NCBI GenBank assembly: GCA_900177435.1 | Contig: FXAI01000018.1 | Coordinates: 1 to 42,561, forward strand | Length of the DNA: 42,561 nt | From: Alteromonadaceae bacterium Bs31 | GTDB lineage: Bacteria > Pseudomonadota > Gammaproteobacteria > Pseudomonadales > Cellvibrionaceae | Reading direction: 5' to 3' | Shown here: one piece after another, positions 22,857 through 31,736 of the stretch | How the letters are laid out: every line of letters begins with the position of its first letter | Position numbering within the stretch: position 1 is the stretch's first letter | The notes under the pieces: generated by a model | The model's input: only the letters and a program-made list of their open reading frames with translations | Databases searched by the model: none | Told to the model about the DNA's origin: nothing | Position numbers and translations under genes: made by a program

Positions 22857-24341
22857 TTAGATTTTTCGTTGTTTTACAGCGCTTATGCGTATTAGTTGGC
22901 CTGGCGAATCCGTCACCACGTAAATTGCTCCATCTGGCCCCACTACCGGCTCATAGGGGCGCCCTTCAAAGTTCAGCAAAGTCTCTTTGTGCTGCACGCG
23001 ATTGTTGTGGATGCTTAGCAGGGTCAATTCGTGATATCTCAGGCCGGTTACCAATAGTTTGTCGTTCCAAAAAGGGAATTCATTACCACGATAAAACGTT
23101 ATTCCGGATACGCCGATGGAGGGGCGCCAATAGATTACAGGCTGCTCTGTACCTTCAAACTCAGTGTTGGGAGTGAGTATAGTGCCGTCGTAATTTATCC
23201 CGTAGGACGCCACTGGCCAGCCAAAGTCTGCACCGGGTTTGATAATATTGAGCTCATCGCCTCCGCGAGGACCGTGTTCGCTTGCCCAGAGTTTTCCGGT
23301 ACCGGCGTGAATAGCCAGCCCCTGTGGGTTGCGCAGGCCGAGGCTATAGATAGATTGAAGAACACCTTGCTGAGCGATAAACGGGTTATCTTTGGGAATA
23401 TCGCCATTTGCATGAAGGCGATGAATTTTGCCAACTGTTCGGCCCGGTTCTCGCGCCTGCTCCCGCATGCCTCTGTCGCCCACTGAAAAATAAAGAAAAC
23501 CCTCAGCATCAAAGATCATGCGCCCGCCGTAGTGCCAAAAGTTGGCGTTGTAATCCGTCAGCGGTGCTTCGAATACGACTTCTTGTTGCGTCCAGGCGTG
23601 GCGTTTTACCTTTCCCCTAACAATCCGAATCATTCCCAGCGTTTGCTCCTGCTGAGGTTTATTTAGCGGGTGGCTGTAGCACAGATACACCCAGCCATTT
23701 TTTGCGTAGTCCGGGTGCAGAGCGATATCGAGCAAGCCACCCTGATTCCATTTATGGCTGTTGATCCACACTTCCGGTGTGCCTTTAACGGGTTTTTTAT
23801 GCAGCTTGCCTTTTTTAATCACGCGCAAGCCACCAGCTCGCTCTGTTAGCAGGATGGTATCCACATCGGCGAAAGCCAGCGCCCAGGGGGTTTCCAGGCC
23901 TTGCGCTACAAGCTCCATTTTCACACGGTAGTCGAGGGTGGAGACTTCTCCAGGGGCGACATCATAGCTGGGCTCCGTCGCTGGCACCGGCTGGCTTTCC
24001 TCCGGCTCTGTTTGCTCAAGATGCCTCGAGGGAATAAAGTCGGCAAGGGCATTGAGTTGCTCTTCACTGAGCGTATTTTGAAAACTCGGCATGCCTTTGG
24101 AGATTACTCCGTTGGCGACCACGCGAATGATGTCTGACCGAGTACCACCGTAGATATAGCTCCCAGTGGAGAGTTCCGGGCCCAGGCCTGTACCTTCAAA
24201 CTGAGCTCCGTGGCATGCACTGCAGTTCTCTTTATATATTTGGCCAGCATCTTCCGGGTTTGCCCCAGAGGAGATATTGGCAAAAGCCAACAGGCACAGC
24301 GCAAACTGTGGCGGCAATAGCGAGGGTGTATATAGCTTCAT
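22857..24341 (-). CDS. Cytochrome c fused to PQQ-dependent sugar dehydrogenase
   Basis: 494 aa with signal peptide and GGAG before the ATG. Residues about 30-110 are a class I cytochrome c: heme attachment CSACH (Cys40, Cys43, His44) and Met84 in GMPSFQ as sixth ligand. Residues about 135-490 are a six-bladed glucose/sorbosone dehydrogenase-type propeller: VAQGLETPWALAFADVDTIL, WNQGGLLDIALHPDYAKNGWVYL, HYGGRMIFDAEGFLYFSVGDR, LRNPQGLAIHAGTGKLWASEHGPRGGDELN, YEPVVGPDGAIYVVTDSPGQL, resembling E. coli YliI. It should oxidise aldose sugars in the periplasm and pass electrons directly to its own heme. First gene of a three-gene unit, divergent from the regulator at 24540. Confidence 0.92.
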   Translation of the reverse strand: MKLYTPSLLPPQFALCLLAFANISSGANPEDAGQIYKENCSACHGAQFEGTGLGPELSTGSYIYGGTRSDIIRVVANGVISKGMPSFQNTLSEEQLNALADFIPSRHLEQTEPEESQPVPATEPSYDVAPGEVSTLDYRVKMELVAQGLETPWALAFADVDTILLTERAGGLRVIKKGKLHKKPVKGTPEVWINSHKWNQGGLLDIALHPDYAKNGWVYLCYSHPLNKPQQEQTLGMIRIVRGKVKRHAWTQQEVVFEAPLTDYNANFWHYGGRMIFDAEGFLYFSVGDRGMREQAREPGRTVGKIHRLHANGDIPKDNPFIAQQGVLQSIYSLGLRNPQGLAIHAGTGKLWASEHGPRGGDELNIIKPGADFGWPVASYGINYDGTILTPNTEFEGTEQPVIYWRPSIGVSGITFYRGNEFPFWNDKLLVTGLRYHELTLLSIHNNRVQHKETLLNFEGRPYEPVVGPDGAIYVVTDSPGQLIRISAVKQRKI

Positions 24342-24460
24342 TTCCAGCTCCAGAACTTATGGATTGATCTGGCAGAATTGAAACTCAAGCGACAGCAAAA
24401 ATGAATGTAGGGAAGCTATGGTCTTTCTAGGGTTTTGCGAATAGCGTGCTAAACCTATCA

Positions 24461-24479
24461 ATAAGCTTGACCAAGCTTA
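24461..24479. promoter_or_regulatory. AAGCTT direct repeat in divergent promoter region
   Basis: AAGCTTGACC and AAGCTTACCT lie end to end at 24463-24482 in the 198-base space between the divergent dehydrogenase operon and the regulator; AGCTTG recurs at 24494-24499. Tandem repeats of this type could bind the winged-helix regulator encoded next door. No functional evidence. Confidence 0.35.
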
Positions 24480-24539
24480 CCTCACCAAGCACCAGCTTGA
24501 TTTATAGTAAGCACTCTGTGAATCTGGGAGTTCGGGCCA

Positions 24540-26807
24540 TTGACACCACAACAGGAAAAACTGAGGGAGGCGGAGCAAAATACGCAAGCCGCCGGCAGCA
24601 ATGAGTTTCAAATTGGTGATGCTCACATAAAACCCTCGCTGAATCGCATCGAAATTGACGATACGGACCACCAGCTGGAACCAAAGGTGATGCAGGTGTT
24701 GCTTTTGCTGAGCGCACGTCCCGGTCATGTAATACAAAGGGAGGCACTGCTTCATCAGGTATGGGGACGAATCGAAGACGACTACCTGCTTAACCGAGCC
24801 ATTTCCGAGTTACGGAAAATTTTCTCCGACAGCGCCAGCAAGCCAACATACATCGAAACCATACGAAAAACCGGCTACCGCTTGCTGGCGCCGATCAAAC
24901 CTGTTGCCAGCGCAGCTCTGGTTTACCCTTCCACCAGTAAGGCGCCCGCTGCCAGTACCCGGGCCATTGAGGCGAGCCTTGATCCAAGCACAGCGCCAAG
25001 CGCTAGCAAAGTAAACATACCCGCAAACGCACCAACACAGACATTTCGGCCGCCGCACAATTTGGCCATGTGGCTGGCCGCTTTTCTGCTGATCGCTTTA
25101 CTAAGCGTGCTTGGCCTGCTGCAACTATATTCCGTACCCGATGCACCGTCTCTGGCGTCTTACCAGGTTTATCCCCTCACCAGCCGAATAGGACGGGAAT
25201 ATGACCCGGCCCTGTCTCCCGATGGCAGTCGCATTGTGTATGTGGCGGATCGGCAGGAGGGAGGCAATGCCGTCTTTATGAAAATGCTCAATGGCGAGAA
25301 CGCGCTGCAGTTATCACAACAGCACACTTACGTGCGTTTCCCCAAGTGGATGCCGGACGGCCAAAGTATTATTTATGCCGAACTCACGGAGTCGGGCTTG
25401 CGCATTATCCAAGTCTCCCCTTTAGGCGGAGCCCGCAGAGTGTTATTTAGCGATAACGCTACCGAAAGTTTGCGTGGCCTTGCGATTTCGCCCGATGGAA
25501 CACGCATCGCCTATTCAAAACGCAATGCTGCCAGCACACCAATGCACATAGGCGTGCTCTCCCTGCCTCAGGGGCACAACCAAAAAGTTACAGACCCAAA
25601 ACAGGGTTCCCTGGGAGACATCGACCCGCTATTTTCTCCGGATGGACGTTCACTGATATTTGTACGCAGTAGTGATGAAGTCACCAAAGATATTTATTCA
25701 ATAGAGCTCTCTACAGAAAAGCTGAAACGCCTGACTTTCGATAATCGCAAAATTAACGGCGTAACCTGGTCCCCCGACGGCAACAAGTTACTGTTTACCT
25801 CTACCCGCTCCGGCCTTTATCGGCTTTGGTGGATTAATAGCAAGGGCGGCGAACCGCAGGCACTCTCACTGGGCCTGGAAACCGTACAAAGGCCAAGTAC
25901 AACACTTGGTATTGAAGCGCTGGTATTCGAAGACTGGAAACACAGGGCAACACTGGTGTCAGTGAATTTAGCTACCGAGCCCAATGAGGGGCTAAAACCC
26001 CTGTTGCGCTCAACACGTTGGGACTCCAGCCCAGCCATTTCTCCAGACGGGAAGCGCCTGCTGTATGCCTCAGACAGGGGCGGCTCTTACAGTCTGTGGC
26101 TCAGTGAGCTTGAGAGTGAAGCGTCTCATCAATGGTTTAACCTTTCAGGTGCATTTATTGACAACCCCGCCTGGTCTCCCGATGGCCGCCAAGTGGTTTT
26201 CGATGCAAGCCCCGATGGGCATTCACAATTGTATTTAATGCGCGAAGGTAGCGCGGTACCAATAATAATCGCTGCTGCTTCGGCCAAAAACCGAAACCCC
26301 AGCTGGTCCAAAGACGGTCAGTGGATTTATTTTGAATCCTACCGGCAGAGCCGATGGCAGCTAATGGCTTTTAATGTGGACTCAAAGGAAGTGCGAAAAC
26401 TTGATGTTACAGAAGGCCGAAACCCGCAGGCCTCCGCTGACGGACAATGGATTTTATATACATCTAATAACGGCGATGGAATATGGCGCTGCCACAGAGA
26501 AAAATGCTTGCTTGGTAAAAGCGCTGGTAGTGTTACTTCCAAACGTGAGCAGCTGATCTATGATCTCGACCCCAAGGATGCCACAAACTGGGTTGCCGCC
26601 AGCGAGGGGATTTATTTTATTCGCCGCCAGGCAAGCGCAGCGCCACAACTGGCTTTGCACGAGTATTTAACGAATAGTGAAAAAAATATTACTGCGCTTC
26701 CCAAGGGCTTTAACGGCTGGGGAATGGTGATTTCACCGGACGAGTCTCAACTGATAATGACTCAGCATAAACCACATGATTCAGACATTCGCATCGCACG
26801 GCCTTAA
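24540..26807 (+). CDS. CadC/ToxR-type membrane regulator with periplasmic TolB-like propeller
   Basis: 755 aa from a TTG start with GGGAG 9 bases upstream; no in-frame ATG precedes the DNA-binding domain. Residues about 20-120 are a winged-helix Trans_reg_C domain (FQIGDAHIKPSLNRIEI...EPKVMQVLLLLSARPGHVIQREALLHQVWG...NRAISELRKIF...IETIRKTGYRLLAPI). A spacer is followed by one membrane helix (about 178-200, LAMWLAAFLLIALLSVLGLL). The rest, in the periplasm, contains at least eight PD40/TolB-type repeats such as LSPDGSRIVYVAD, ISPDGTRIAYSK, FSPDGRSLIFVR, WSPDGNKLLFTS, WSPDGRQVVFDA. It probably senses a periplasmic signal and controls the divergent dehydrogenase-HbpS-receptor unit. Confidence 0.9.
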   Translation: MTPQQEKLREAEQNTQAAGSNEFQIGDAHIKPSLNRIEIDDTDHQLEPKVMQVLLLLSARPGHVIQREALLHQVWGRIEDDYLLNRAISELRKIFSDSASKPTYIETIRKTGYRLLAPIKPVASAALVYPSTSKAPAASTRAIEASLDPSTAPSASKVNIPANAPTQTFRPPHNLAMWLAAFLLIALLSVLGLLQLYSVPDAPSLASYQVYPLTSRIGREYDPALSPDGSRIVYVADRQEGGNAVFMKMLNGENALQLSQQHTYVRFPKWMPDGQSIIYAELTESGLRIIQVSPLGGARRVLFSDNATESLRGLAISPDGTRIAYSKRNAASTPMHIGVLSLPQGHNQKVTDPKQGSLGDIDPLFSPDGRSLIFVRSSDEVTKDIYSIELSTEKLKRLTFDNRKINGVTWSPDGNKLLFTSTRSGLYRLWWINSKGGEPQALSLGLETVQRPSTTLGIEALVFEDWKHRATLVSVNLATEPNEGLKPLLRSTRWDSSPAISPDGKRLLYASDRGGSYSLWLSELESEASHQWFNLSGAFIDNPAWSPDGRQVVFDASPDGHSQLYLMREGSAVPIIIAAASAKNRNPSWSKDGQWIYFESYRQSRWQLMAFNVDSKEVRKLDVTEGRNPQASADGQWILYTSNNGDGIWRCHREKCLLGKSAGSVTSKREQLIYDLDPKDATNWVAASEGIYFIRRQASAAPQLALHEYLTNSEKNITALPKGFNGWGMVISPDESQLIMTQHKPHDSDIRIARP

Positions 26808-26810
26808 AAA

Positions 26811-27116
26811 CTACTCGATAAGCACACCGGGAGCTTGCTGGAGTGTTGGCCCCAGGCTGGCGTCATCTGCAAGCCCCCGCTTCATCAGCTCGCTCAAGTG
26901 CGGATAACTTTTTGCCAGCGCTGTTTCAGAAAGTTTCTCTGTGAGCACTTTTCCGTTTTTATCTCTCACCACATACATGGCTTGTTTATCCACACTCCAT
27001 ATTTCCAGAATATGGGTAGTGGTTTTCAGATTGCCAACCACATGACCGGGCTGCTCACCGCCATAGGCAAAAACCGATAGTAAGACGAGTAGAACCGTCA
27101 AGCATAAGATTTTCAT
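26811..27116 (-). CDS. Small exported protein of unknown function
   Basis: 101 aa from the ATG at 27114-27116, which has GAGG about 8 bases upstream; the frame extends to 27137 but that start is worse. Signal peptide MKILCLTVLLVLLSVFAYG. The mature 82 residues include GNLKTTTHILEIWSVDKQAMYVVRDKNGKVLTEKL and end with a helix-rich tail; there is no cysteine. Not recognised. It ends 3 bases from the regulator's stop codon on the opposite strand, so the two transcripts converge and overlap. Confidence 0.75.
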   Translation of the reverse strand: MKILCLTVLLVLLSVFAYGGEQPGHVVGNLKTTTHILEIWSVDKQAMYVVRDKNGKVLTEKLSETALAKSYPHLSELMKRGLADDASLGPTLQQAPGVLIE

Positions 27117-27397
27117 AGGTGTTTCCTCACTCTCCAACAGGCACCGTACTATGTGGCCATCGATTCAACTATACATTCAAATAGCTGCCTTAAAACCGCA
27201 TGCCAGTATAGCGCCACGGTAGAGGAAAAGTGGAGCCTGCGTTTTGCTCATGCGTCGTCTTTAACTGGCCCTGGGTCCGCGTCTAAATCTACATTCATGG
27301 GGCAATTAAGCTGCGCCAAAGCGGAACCACACATAACATGCTAGTATCAAGCAAACAATTCCTTTCGCTTATATTTCAACGGAGTTCAGCGCGTATT

Positions 27398-28210
27398 ATG
27401 TTCAGAAATGTCTTTTACCTCGTATTCGCAAGCCTTTTATTTAGCCTGGCAGCCTGTCAATCGAACTCACCAAGCAGTGAGCCCGCCGCTACCGCAGCAC
27501 CAGAGCATAAATTCACCATTTTTATGGCCGGCGATTCAACTATGTCCATAAAGCAATTAAAGGACTACCCGGAAACAGGTTGGGGTGTACCCTTCGCCGT
27601 ATTTTTTGACGACAGCGTTCGGGTTGAGAACAGAGCAATGAACGGCAGAAGTACAAAAACCTTCATTAGCGAAGGTCGCTGGCAAGGGATTATGGATGAA
27701 CTACAAGCGGGCGATTTTGTGTTTATTCAGTTTGGTCACAATGATGAGTCCATTAAGAAGCAGGAGCGCTATACCACACCAGAGCAATTTAAAAACAATT
27801 TGCTGCGCTTTATAGCAGATGTAACATCAAAGGGTGCCGAGCCTATATTGCTAAGCCCTATTACGCGCCGCTACTTCGATGACAATGGCAAAATCAAACT
27901 TACTCACTCTCACTCACCCATGGTTGTGGAGGTGGCTGAGCAAACCAATGTCGCATTTATCGATATGGACCCAATTACCCGAGATTACTTCACGGAAATG
28001 GGCGATGATTTGTCCACACTGCGTTTTATGCACATAAAACCCAACACTCACCCCAACTACCCCTTTGGTGTTAAAGATAACACACATACCAACCATCTGG
28101 GTGCACGCGAAGTTGCTCAGCTTGTGCTAGCAGAGCTAAGAAAAATGGAGCATCCACTTGTTGAACATTTGAGACCAACAGACCCTAAACATTTAAAGCT
28201 AAAATACTAG
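27398..28210 (+). CDS. CE12-type rhamnogalacturonan acetylesterase, lipoprotein
   Basis: 270 aa from the ATG at 27398; an upstream in-frame start at 27338 would bury the signal peptide. The N-terminus MFRNVFYLVFASLLFSLAAC is a lipoprotein signal (Cys20). SGNH-hydrolase blocks: GDST with Ser47, NRAMNGRS, GHND with Asn115, and DNTHTNHLGA with catalytic Asp227 and His230. This set matches family CE12, which removes acetyl groups from the rhamnogalacturonan I backbone. It clears pectin for lyases encoded nearby. A strong terminator follows the gene, so it is probably a single-gene unit. Confidence 0.9.
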   Translation: MFRNVFYLVFASLLFSLAACQSNSPSSEPAATAAPEHKFTIFMAGDSTMSIKQLKDYPETGWGVPFAVFFDDSVRVENRAMNGRSTKTFISEGRWQGIMDELQAGDFVFIQFGHNDESIKKQERYTTPEQFKNNLLRFIADVTSKGAEPILLSPITRRYFDDNGKIKLTHSHSPMVVEVAEQTNVAFIDMDPITRDYFTEMGDDLSTLRFMHIKPNTHPNYPFGVKDNTHTNHLGAREVAQLVLAELRKMEHPLVEHLRPTDPKHLKLKY

Positions 28211-28224
28211 GCTTTTCTGTGCTA

Positions 28225-28256
28225 CAAAAAAAGGGCAGTTTTACTGCCCTTTTTTG
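28225..28256 (+). terminator. Intrinsic terminator after CE12 gene
   Basis: AAAAAAGGGCAG and CTGCCCTTTTTT flank a 5-base loop starting 15 bases after the stop codon. The symmetric A and T runs would allow it to work in both directions. Confidence 0.92.
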
Positions 28257-28260
28257 TTGC

Positions 28261-28545
28261 TATTAAATTGTCTATTTTAAGCCAATCAAACAGCCTTACT
28301 GTGACTACTCTTGCAACCCGACGGTTAGTCACTGACAAGCCAATTGGACGGAAGGTTTATACCGGTAATTGGCTATTGCTCGCCATAGGACAACCCAGTT
28401 CGGACAACTTATTAATACCAACCGAGCAGCTAATTCAGAAACATACAAAAAAATCATAAAGGATTTTTCCGTACAATAGGGATCACACTATCCAGGCATG
28501 CAAGCACAGTCCCCAGGTATCAGGTTCGTTAATAAAGCTGGCCAT
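28261..28545. other. Intergenic, nothing clear
   Basis: Space between two terminators of convergent genes. A 63-codon plus-strand frame (28268-28459, TTG start) has no ribosome binding site or recognisable feature and is not called. Confidence 0.4.
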
Positions 28546-28546
28546 T

Positions 28547-28576
28547 AAAAAGGGGCTGCCAATACAGCCCCTTTAA
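28547..28576 (-). terminator. Intrinsic terminator after CBM2-propeller gene
   Basis: AAAGGGGCTG and CAGCCCCTTT form a perfect 10-base stem; on the minus strand it is followed by TTAATGG after a run of T residues. It lies 33 bases beyond the gene's stop codon. Confidence 0.88.
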
Positions 28577-28608
28577 CAACCACTAAAACATATACCAGAA
28601 TAAACGTG

Positions 28609-31014
28609 TTATTCCATCTCTAACTCGCTTAAAAGACCAGCTAACATTCGATAATTATGCAGATAAAACACAGCACCCTCATCGAGCACGCCACGATCAT
28701 TAAAGATGGAACCGGGGCTTGGAACCTTCAGTACGCCTTTGCGTGATAATACCGCGTCACCTCCTGCACCATCTTCAATCTCAAACACATATAAGCCGGT
28801 GTGCTCGTGGTTGTAGAATTGATTCGGCAGGTCCGGGTTTCCATTATTTGGCAACAGGGTATTAACCTGAATGGGTAAGGAAAAGCGCATACCGTACTCA
28901 TCATCCCTAAATGCAAATGCACGAGGATCGTAGTTTACTGTGGTATTCGAACCTCGCTTGCCAATAATTTCGCTGCCAAGGCTTCGTAGCATTGTGGGGT
29001 CTGAAATATCAAACAGTTCCACTTTTACGCCTTGATACCAGGTTATATCGCGTATTGCGTCGTAGTAGGCATCTTTACCCACACCAATTAACAAGTTTTC
29101 GCCAACAGGGTGTAAGTACTGCGAAAAGCCTTCAACTTCCAGCGCTCCGGCGATATAGGGATCTTCCGGATCGCTCAGGTCGATGGCGTACAGCGGGTCC
29201 ACTTTATCAAAGGTAACAACATAGGCGTGTTCGCCAAAACTTCGCATACCGTATATACGCTCACCCGGCTTACCGATAGATTCCGGGCGTGAGGCATTCG
29301 GCAATGTCGATACAAGCTCCAGCTCAGTACCTGTAGACGATTCACCGATAAGCGCAATGCGGTAACGAGTATCCGTTGTAAGACCACCTTCTATGAAAGC
29401 GCTGTTGGCCGAGTAGAGTACCCGTAAAACGCCGTCTTTTTCACCGAAACAGTAGGGTCTTTCTGAACAAGGAATACTACCTGCTACTTTAATACTGCCG
29501 CGATACTCGAACGCCTCATCAATCGCAAACTTGTGTATTTTCATTTCGCGGTTATAGCCGTAACCAAAGGCATAGACGGCATCCTGTGAGGCGAATATAT
29601 CCGTTGCAGATGCAGGCAGGCAGCGAGACTCAATATCACTGCTGTCATCGAGATTAATTTTTGTTAGCACAAGCAGTGAGCCTGCGTAGGCATCCACCTT
29701 CTCTGGCCATTCAGGCACGATACAATCGTCTTTCGAGAGCAAGGGTTTACTTCCACCCTCTTCATCATAAATATGGGGCAGCAAATCGTCCAGGCTAGCC
29801 TCTTCTACGCGCGCCAAGTTTTCGGTGCCGCTGGAGCTATTAAGACTTAAACCCAGGCGCTTCAGGCTGGGGCTATAACGCGATGCAATAAACAAGGTGT
29901 TACCAATACGCCGACTGGAAACCAGAGAGCCATCAAACTGCATACGCTCAACCTCGACCATAGCGCTTGGGTCACTAACATTTGTTGTAACCAATGACAC
30001 CTTGTTCGATGTCTGATAGTAAGCGTAATAGCCATGGTAATAGTTCCAGCCAAAAAAAGTGCTATTTAAAGTTTCACCAACCGAAATTAGGTGCTTACCG
30101 TTTTCCGATGGAAAATAATAAGCGCCCGCGAGCGTTACGGTGTTCTGATCATAGGGCAAACTGATATCAGCTACTTTTGATGCACTACCGTTTACCGAGT
30201 CTTTTTGGTAGGCGGTGATCGACAACAACGCCATAGAGCTATTCGAACCGCCACCACTTGTAGTAGAAGAGCTGCTTGAGGAAGAGCTTGTACTGGAAGT
30301 GGACGTTGTACTGGAAGCAGAAGTGCTACTCGATGCAGAACTGGTGCTTGACGAGGTTGTGCCATAAACGGGGTGAGATGAAGCGCGACTGAAACCTCGA
30401 ACTACATAGAGGTGAGTACCATCCGACTCAATGATATCCGCTTCGTCGACACCCAATTCCTGGGTATTGGTGATATCCCCATCGGCCGATGCCGCGCCAC
30501 TTGATGAAGATGCCGATGACGCACTGGAGCTCGCACTGGAATTTGAACTGGATAAGCCGCCTGTGGACGAAGAAGAGCTAGAGCCGTATTGCACTCCGCG
30601 GTACTCAAGGTGATTTTTAACCCCATCTTTTAGATATTTTGCCAATGGCTCATCTTGCAGCATTTCAATGACACACTCTGGCGCAGTAAAATCGCCACTA
30701 TGAGCACCAACATATCCAAAATAGGCGCTTTCTCCTGATTTGAGCATGCCGTTCCAGGAAACATTTTTCGCGACTACATAGCCAGACTGCACTTCCAGCT
30801 CTGCACCCCAGTTGCTATTTATCTCTGGAGCCTTGGAGTATTCTAAGAAGACTTCCCACCCCTCTAGACTGGAATCACCTTCATTGGTAACGGTTAAATT
30901 TGCCACGTAGCCATTGTTCCAGGAGTGAATACTCAAGGAGCATGATAGCGACGCAAAAGCGGCATTGCTAAATGCCAATAGGACGAGTAAACCCAAGATA
31001 GTATTTCGATTCAT
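28609..31014 (-). CDS. CBM2 fused to a secreted beta-propeller domain protein
   Basis: 801 aa from the ATG at 31012-31014 with AGGAG just upstream; the frame runs to 31197 but without a better start. Signal peptide to about residue 21. Residues about 22-117 are a CBM2-type cellulose-binding module (LSCSLSIHSWNNGYVANLTVTNEG...LEGWEVFLEYS...GYVVAKNVSWNGMLKSGESAYFGYVGAHSG). After a serine-rich linker the sequence TNTQELGVDEADIIESDGTHLYVVRG marks the Beta_propel family (PF09826-type), interrupted by a second serine-rich insert. That propeller family has no known activity. Fusion with a cellulose binder places it on plant cell walls. It might be a structural, binding or redox protein; no catalytic motif is visible. 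Confidence 0.85.
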   Translation of the reverse strand: MNRNTILGLLVLLAFSNAAFASLSCSLSIHSWNNGYVANLTVTNEGDSSLEGWEVFLEYSKAPEINSNWGAELEVQSGYVVAKNVSWNGMLKSGESAYFGYVGAHSGDFTAPECVIEMLQDEPLAKYLKDGVKNHLEYRGVQYGSSSSSSTGGLSSSNSSASSSASSASSSSGAASADGDITNTQELGVDEADIIESDGTHLYVVRGFSRASSHPVYGTTSSSTSSASSSTSASSTTSTSSTSSSSSSSSTTSGGGSNSSMALLSITAYQKDSVNGSASKVADISLPYDQNTVTLAGAYYFPSENGKHLISVGETLNSTFFGWNYYHGYYAYYQTSNKVSLVTTNVSDPSAMVEVERMQFDGSLVSSRRIGNTLFIASRYSPSLKRLGLSLNSSSGTENLARVEEASLDDLLPHIYDEEGGSKPLLSKDDCIVPEWPEKVDAYAGSLLVLTKINLDDSSDIESRCLPASATDIFASQDAVYAFGYGYNREMKIHKFAIDEAFEYRGSIKVAGSIPCSERPYCFGEKDGVLRVLYSANSAFIEGGLTTDTRYRIALIGESSTGTELELVSTLPNASRPESIGKPGERIYGMRSFGEHAYVVTFDKVDPLYAIDLSDPEDPYIAGALEVEGFSQYLHPVGENLLIGVGKDAYYDAIRDITWYQGVKVELFDISDPTMLRSLGSEIIGKRGSNTTVNYDPRAFAFRDDEYGMRFSLPIQVNTLLPNNGNPDLPNQFYNHEHTGLYVFEIEDGAGGDAVLSRKGVLKVPSPGSIFNDRGVLDEGAVFYLHNYRMLAGLLSELEME

Positions 31015-31592
31015 TTTATAGCTCCTGCTAGTAAATGAAGTGAATAGAATAAGAAGAGCCGCATAGTGCCAAGCCCGGGATGAATTAAATAAAGGAGTAA
31101 CTATAAGCAAGAAGAATGGAGTTTTACCCAATGGGCTTAGAAAAACCCAAGAACAGGAACAAAAAACTATTATTATTGTGAAGCGTGCCGTCTCCATGCA
31201 TTTCGCTTATAACACTGAGTGTCTCAACCTTCACTTACCAGGTCAACCTGTAATGTTATTCAGCGTTAATTAACGCGCTAATATTATGAATACAGCGCTT
31301 CTTTTTATTAATATACAGCGTACTTCTTTCTCCGTTTCTGAATAAGACCTAAAAATAAAAACTTTAGTATCGAAGGCCTGCTCTATTGTGGAAGAGTACT
31401 CCACATCGAGCCAACAATAATTACTTTACATTTGAGATAAAGCAAAAATATATGGCTATTCTTCACAGCAAAGACAGCGAGCTAAAGCAGCAGTAATTCC
31501 AGATAAAAAATGGTAGAAATACAGAAACCTTCCCTCCGTTTTTTCGTGTTTCTATTAACCGCCGAGCACCCATTTGAGGTTTACAACCGTAT
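31015..31592. other. Intergenic, nothing clear
   Basis: Upstream region of the CBM2-propeller gene. ACAGCGCTTC and ACAGCGTACTTC near 31290-31330 are short similar stretches. GTTAATTAAC near 31265 is palindromic. No gene called. Confidence 0.4.
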
Positions 31593-31630
31593 AAAAAAGC
31601 CCCCGAGGCTACATATGCATACTCGGGGGC
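31593..31630 (-). terminator. Intrinsic terminator of the large TonB receptor gene
   Basis: GCCCCCGAG and CTCGGGGGC form a perfect 9-base stem around a 13-base loop, followed on the minus strand by six T residues, about 107 bases after the stop codon. Confidence 0.92.
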
Positions 31631-31736
31631 TATGAGCTTGAACGGTGGCACCCTAAAATAGCCGCGCCACTCGTTCTTCTAGCTTGATAACATCTGCTCG
31701 TTGCTTACTAAACCAGTACCTTATAATCCAAAGGCA

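Noticed and set aside
20303..24539. Cobalamin riboswitch controlling the TonB receptor
   Set aside because: No B12-box-like sequence or extended structure was seen upstream of the receptor or of the operon's first gene.
28268..28459. 63-codon plus-strand frame after CE12
   Set aside because: TTG start just after a terminator, no ribosome binding site and no recognisable feature.
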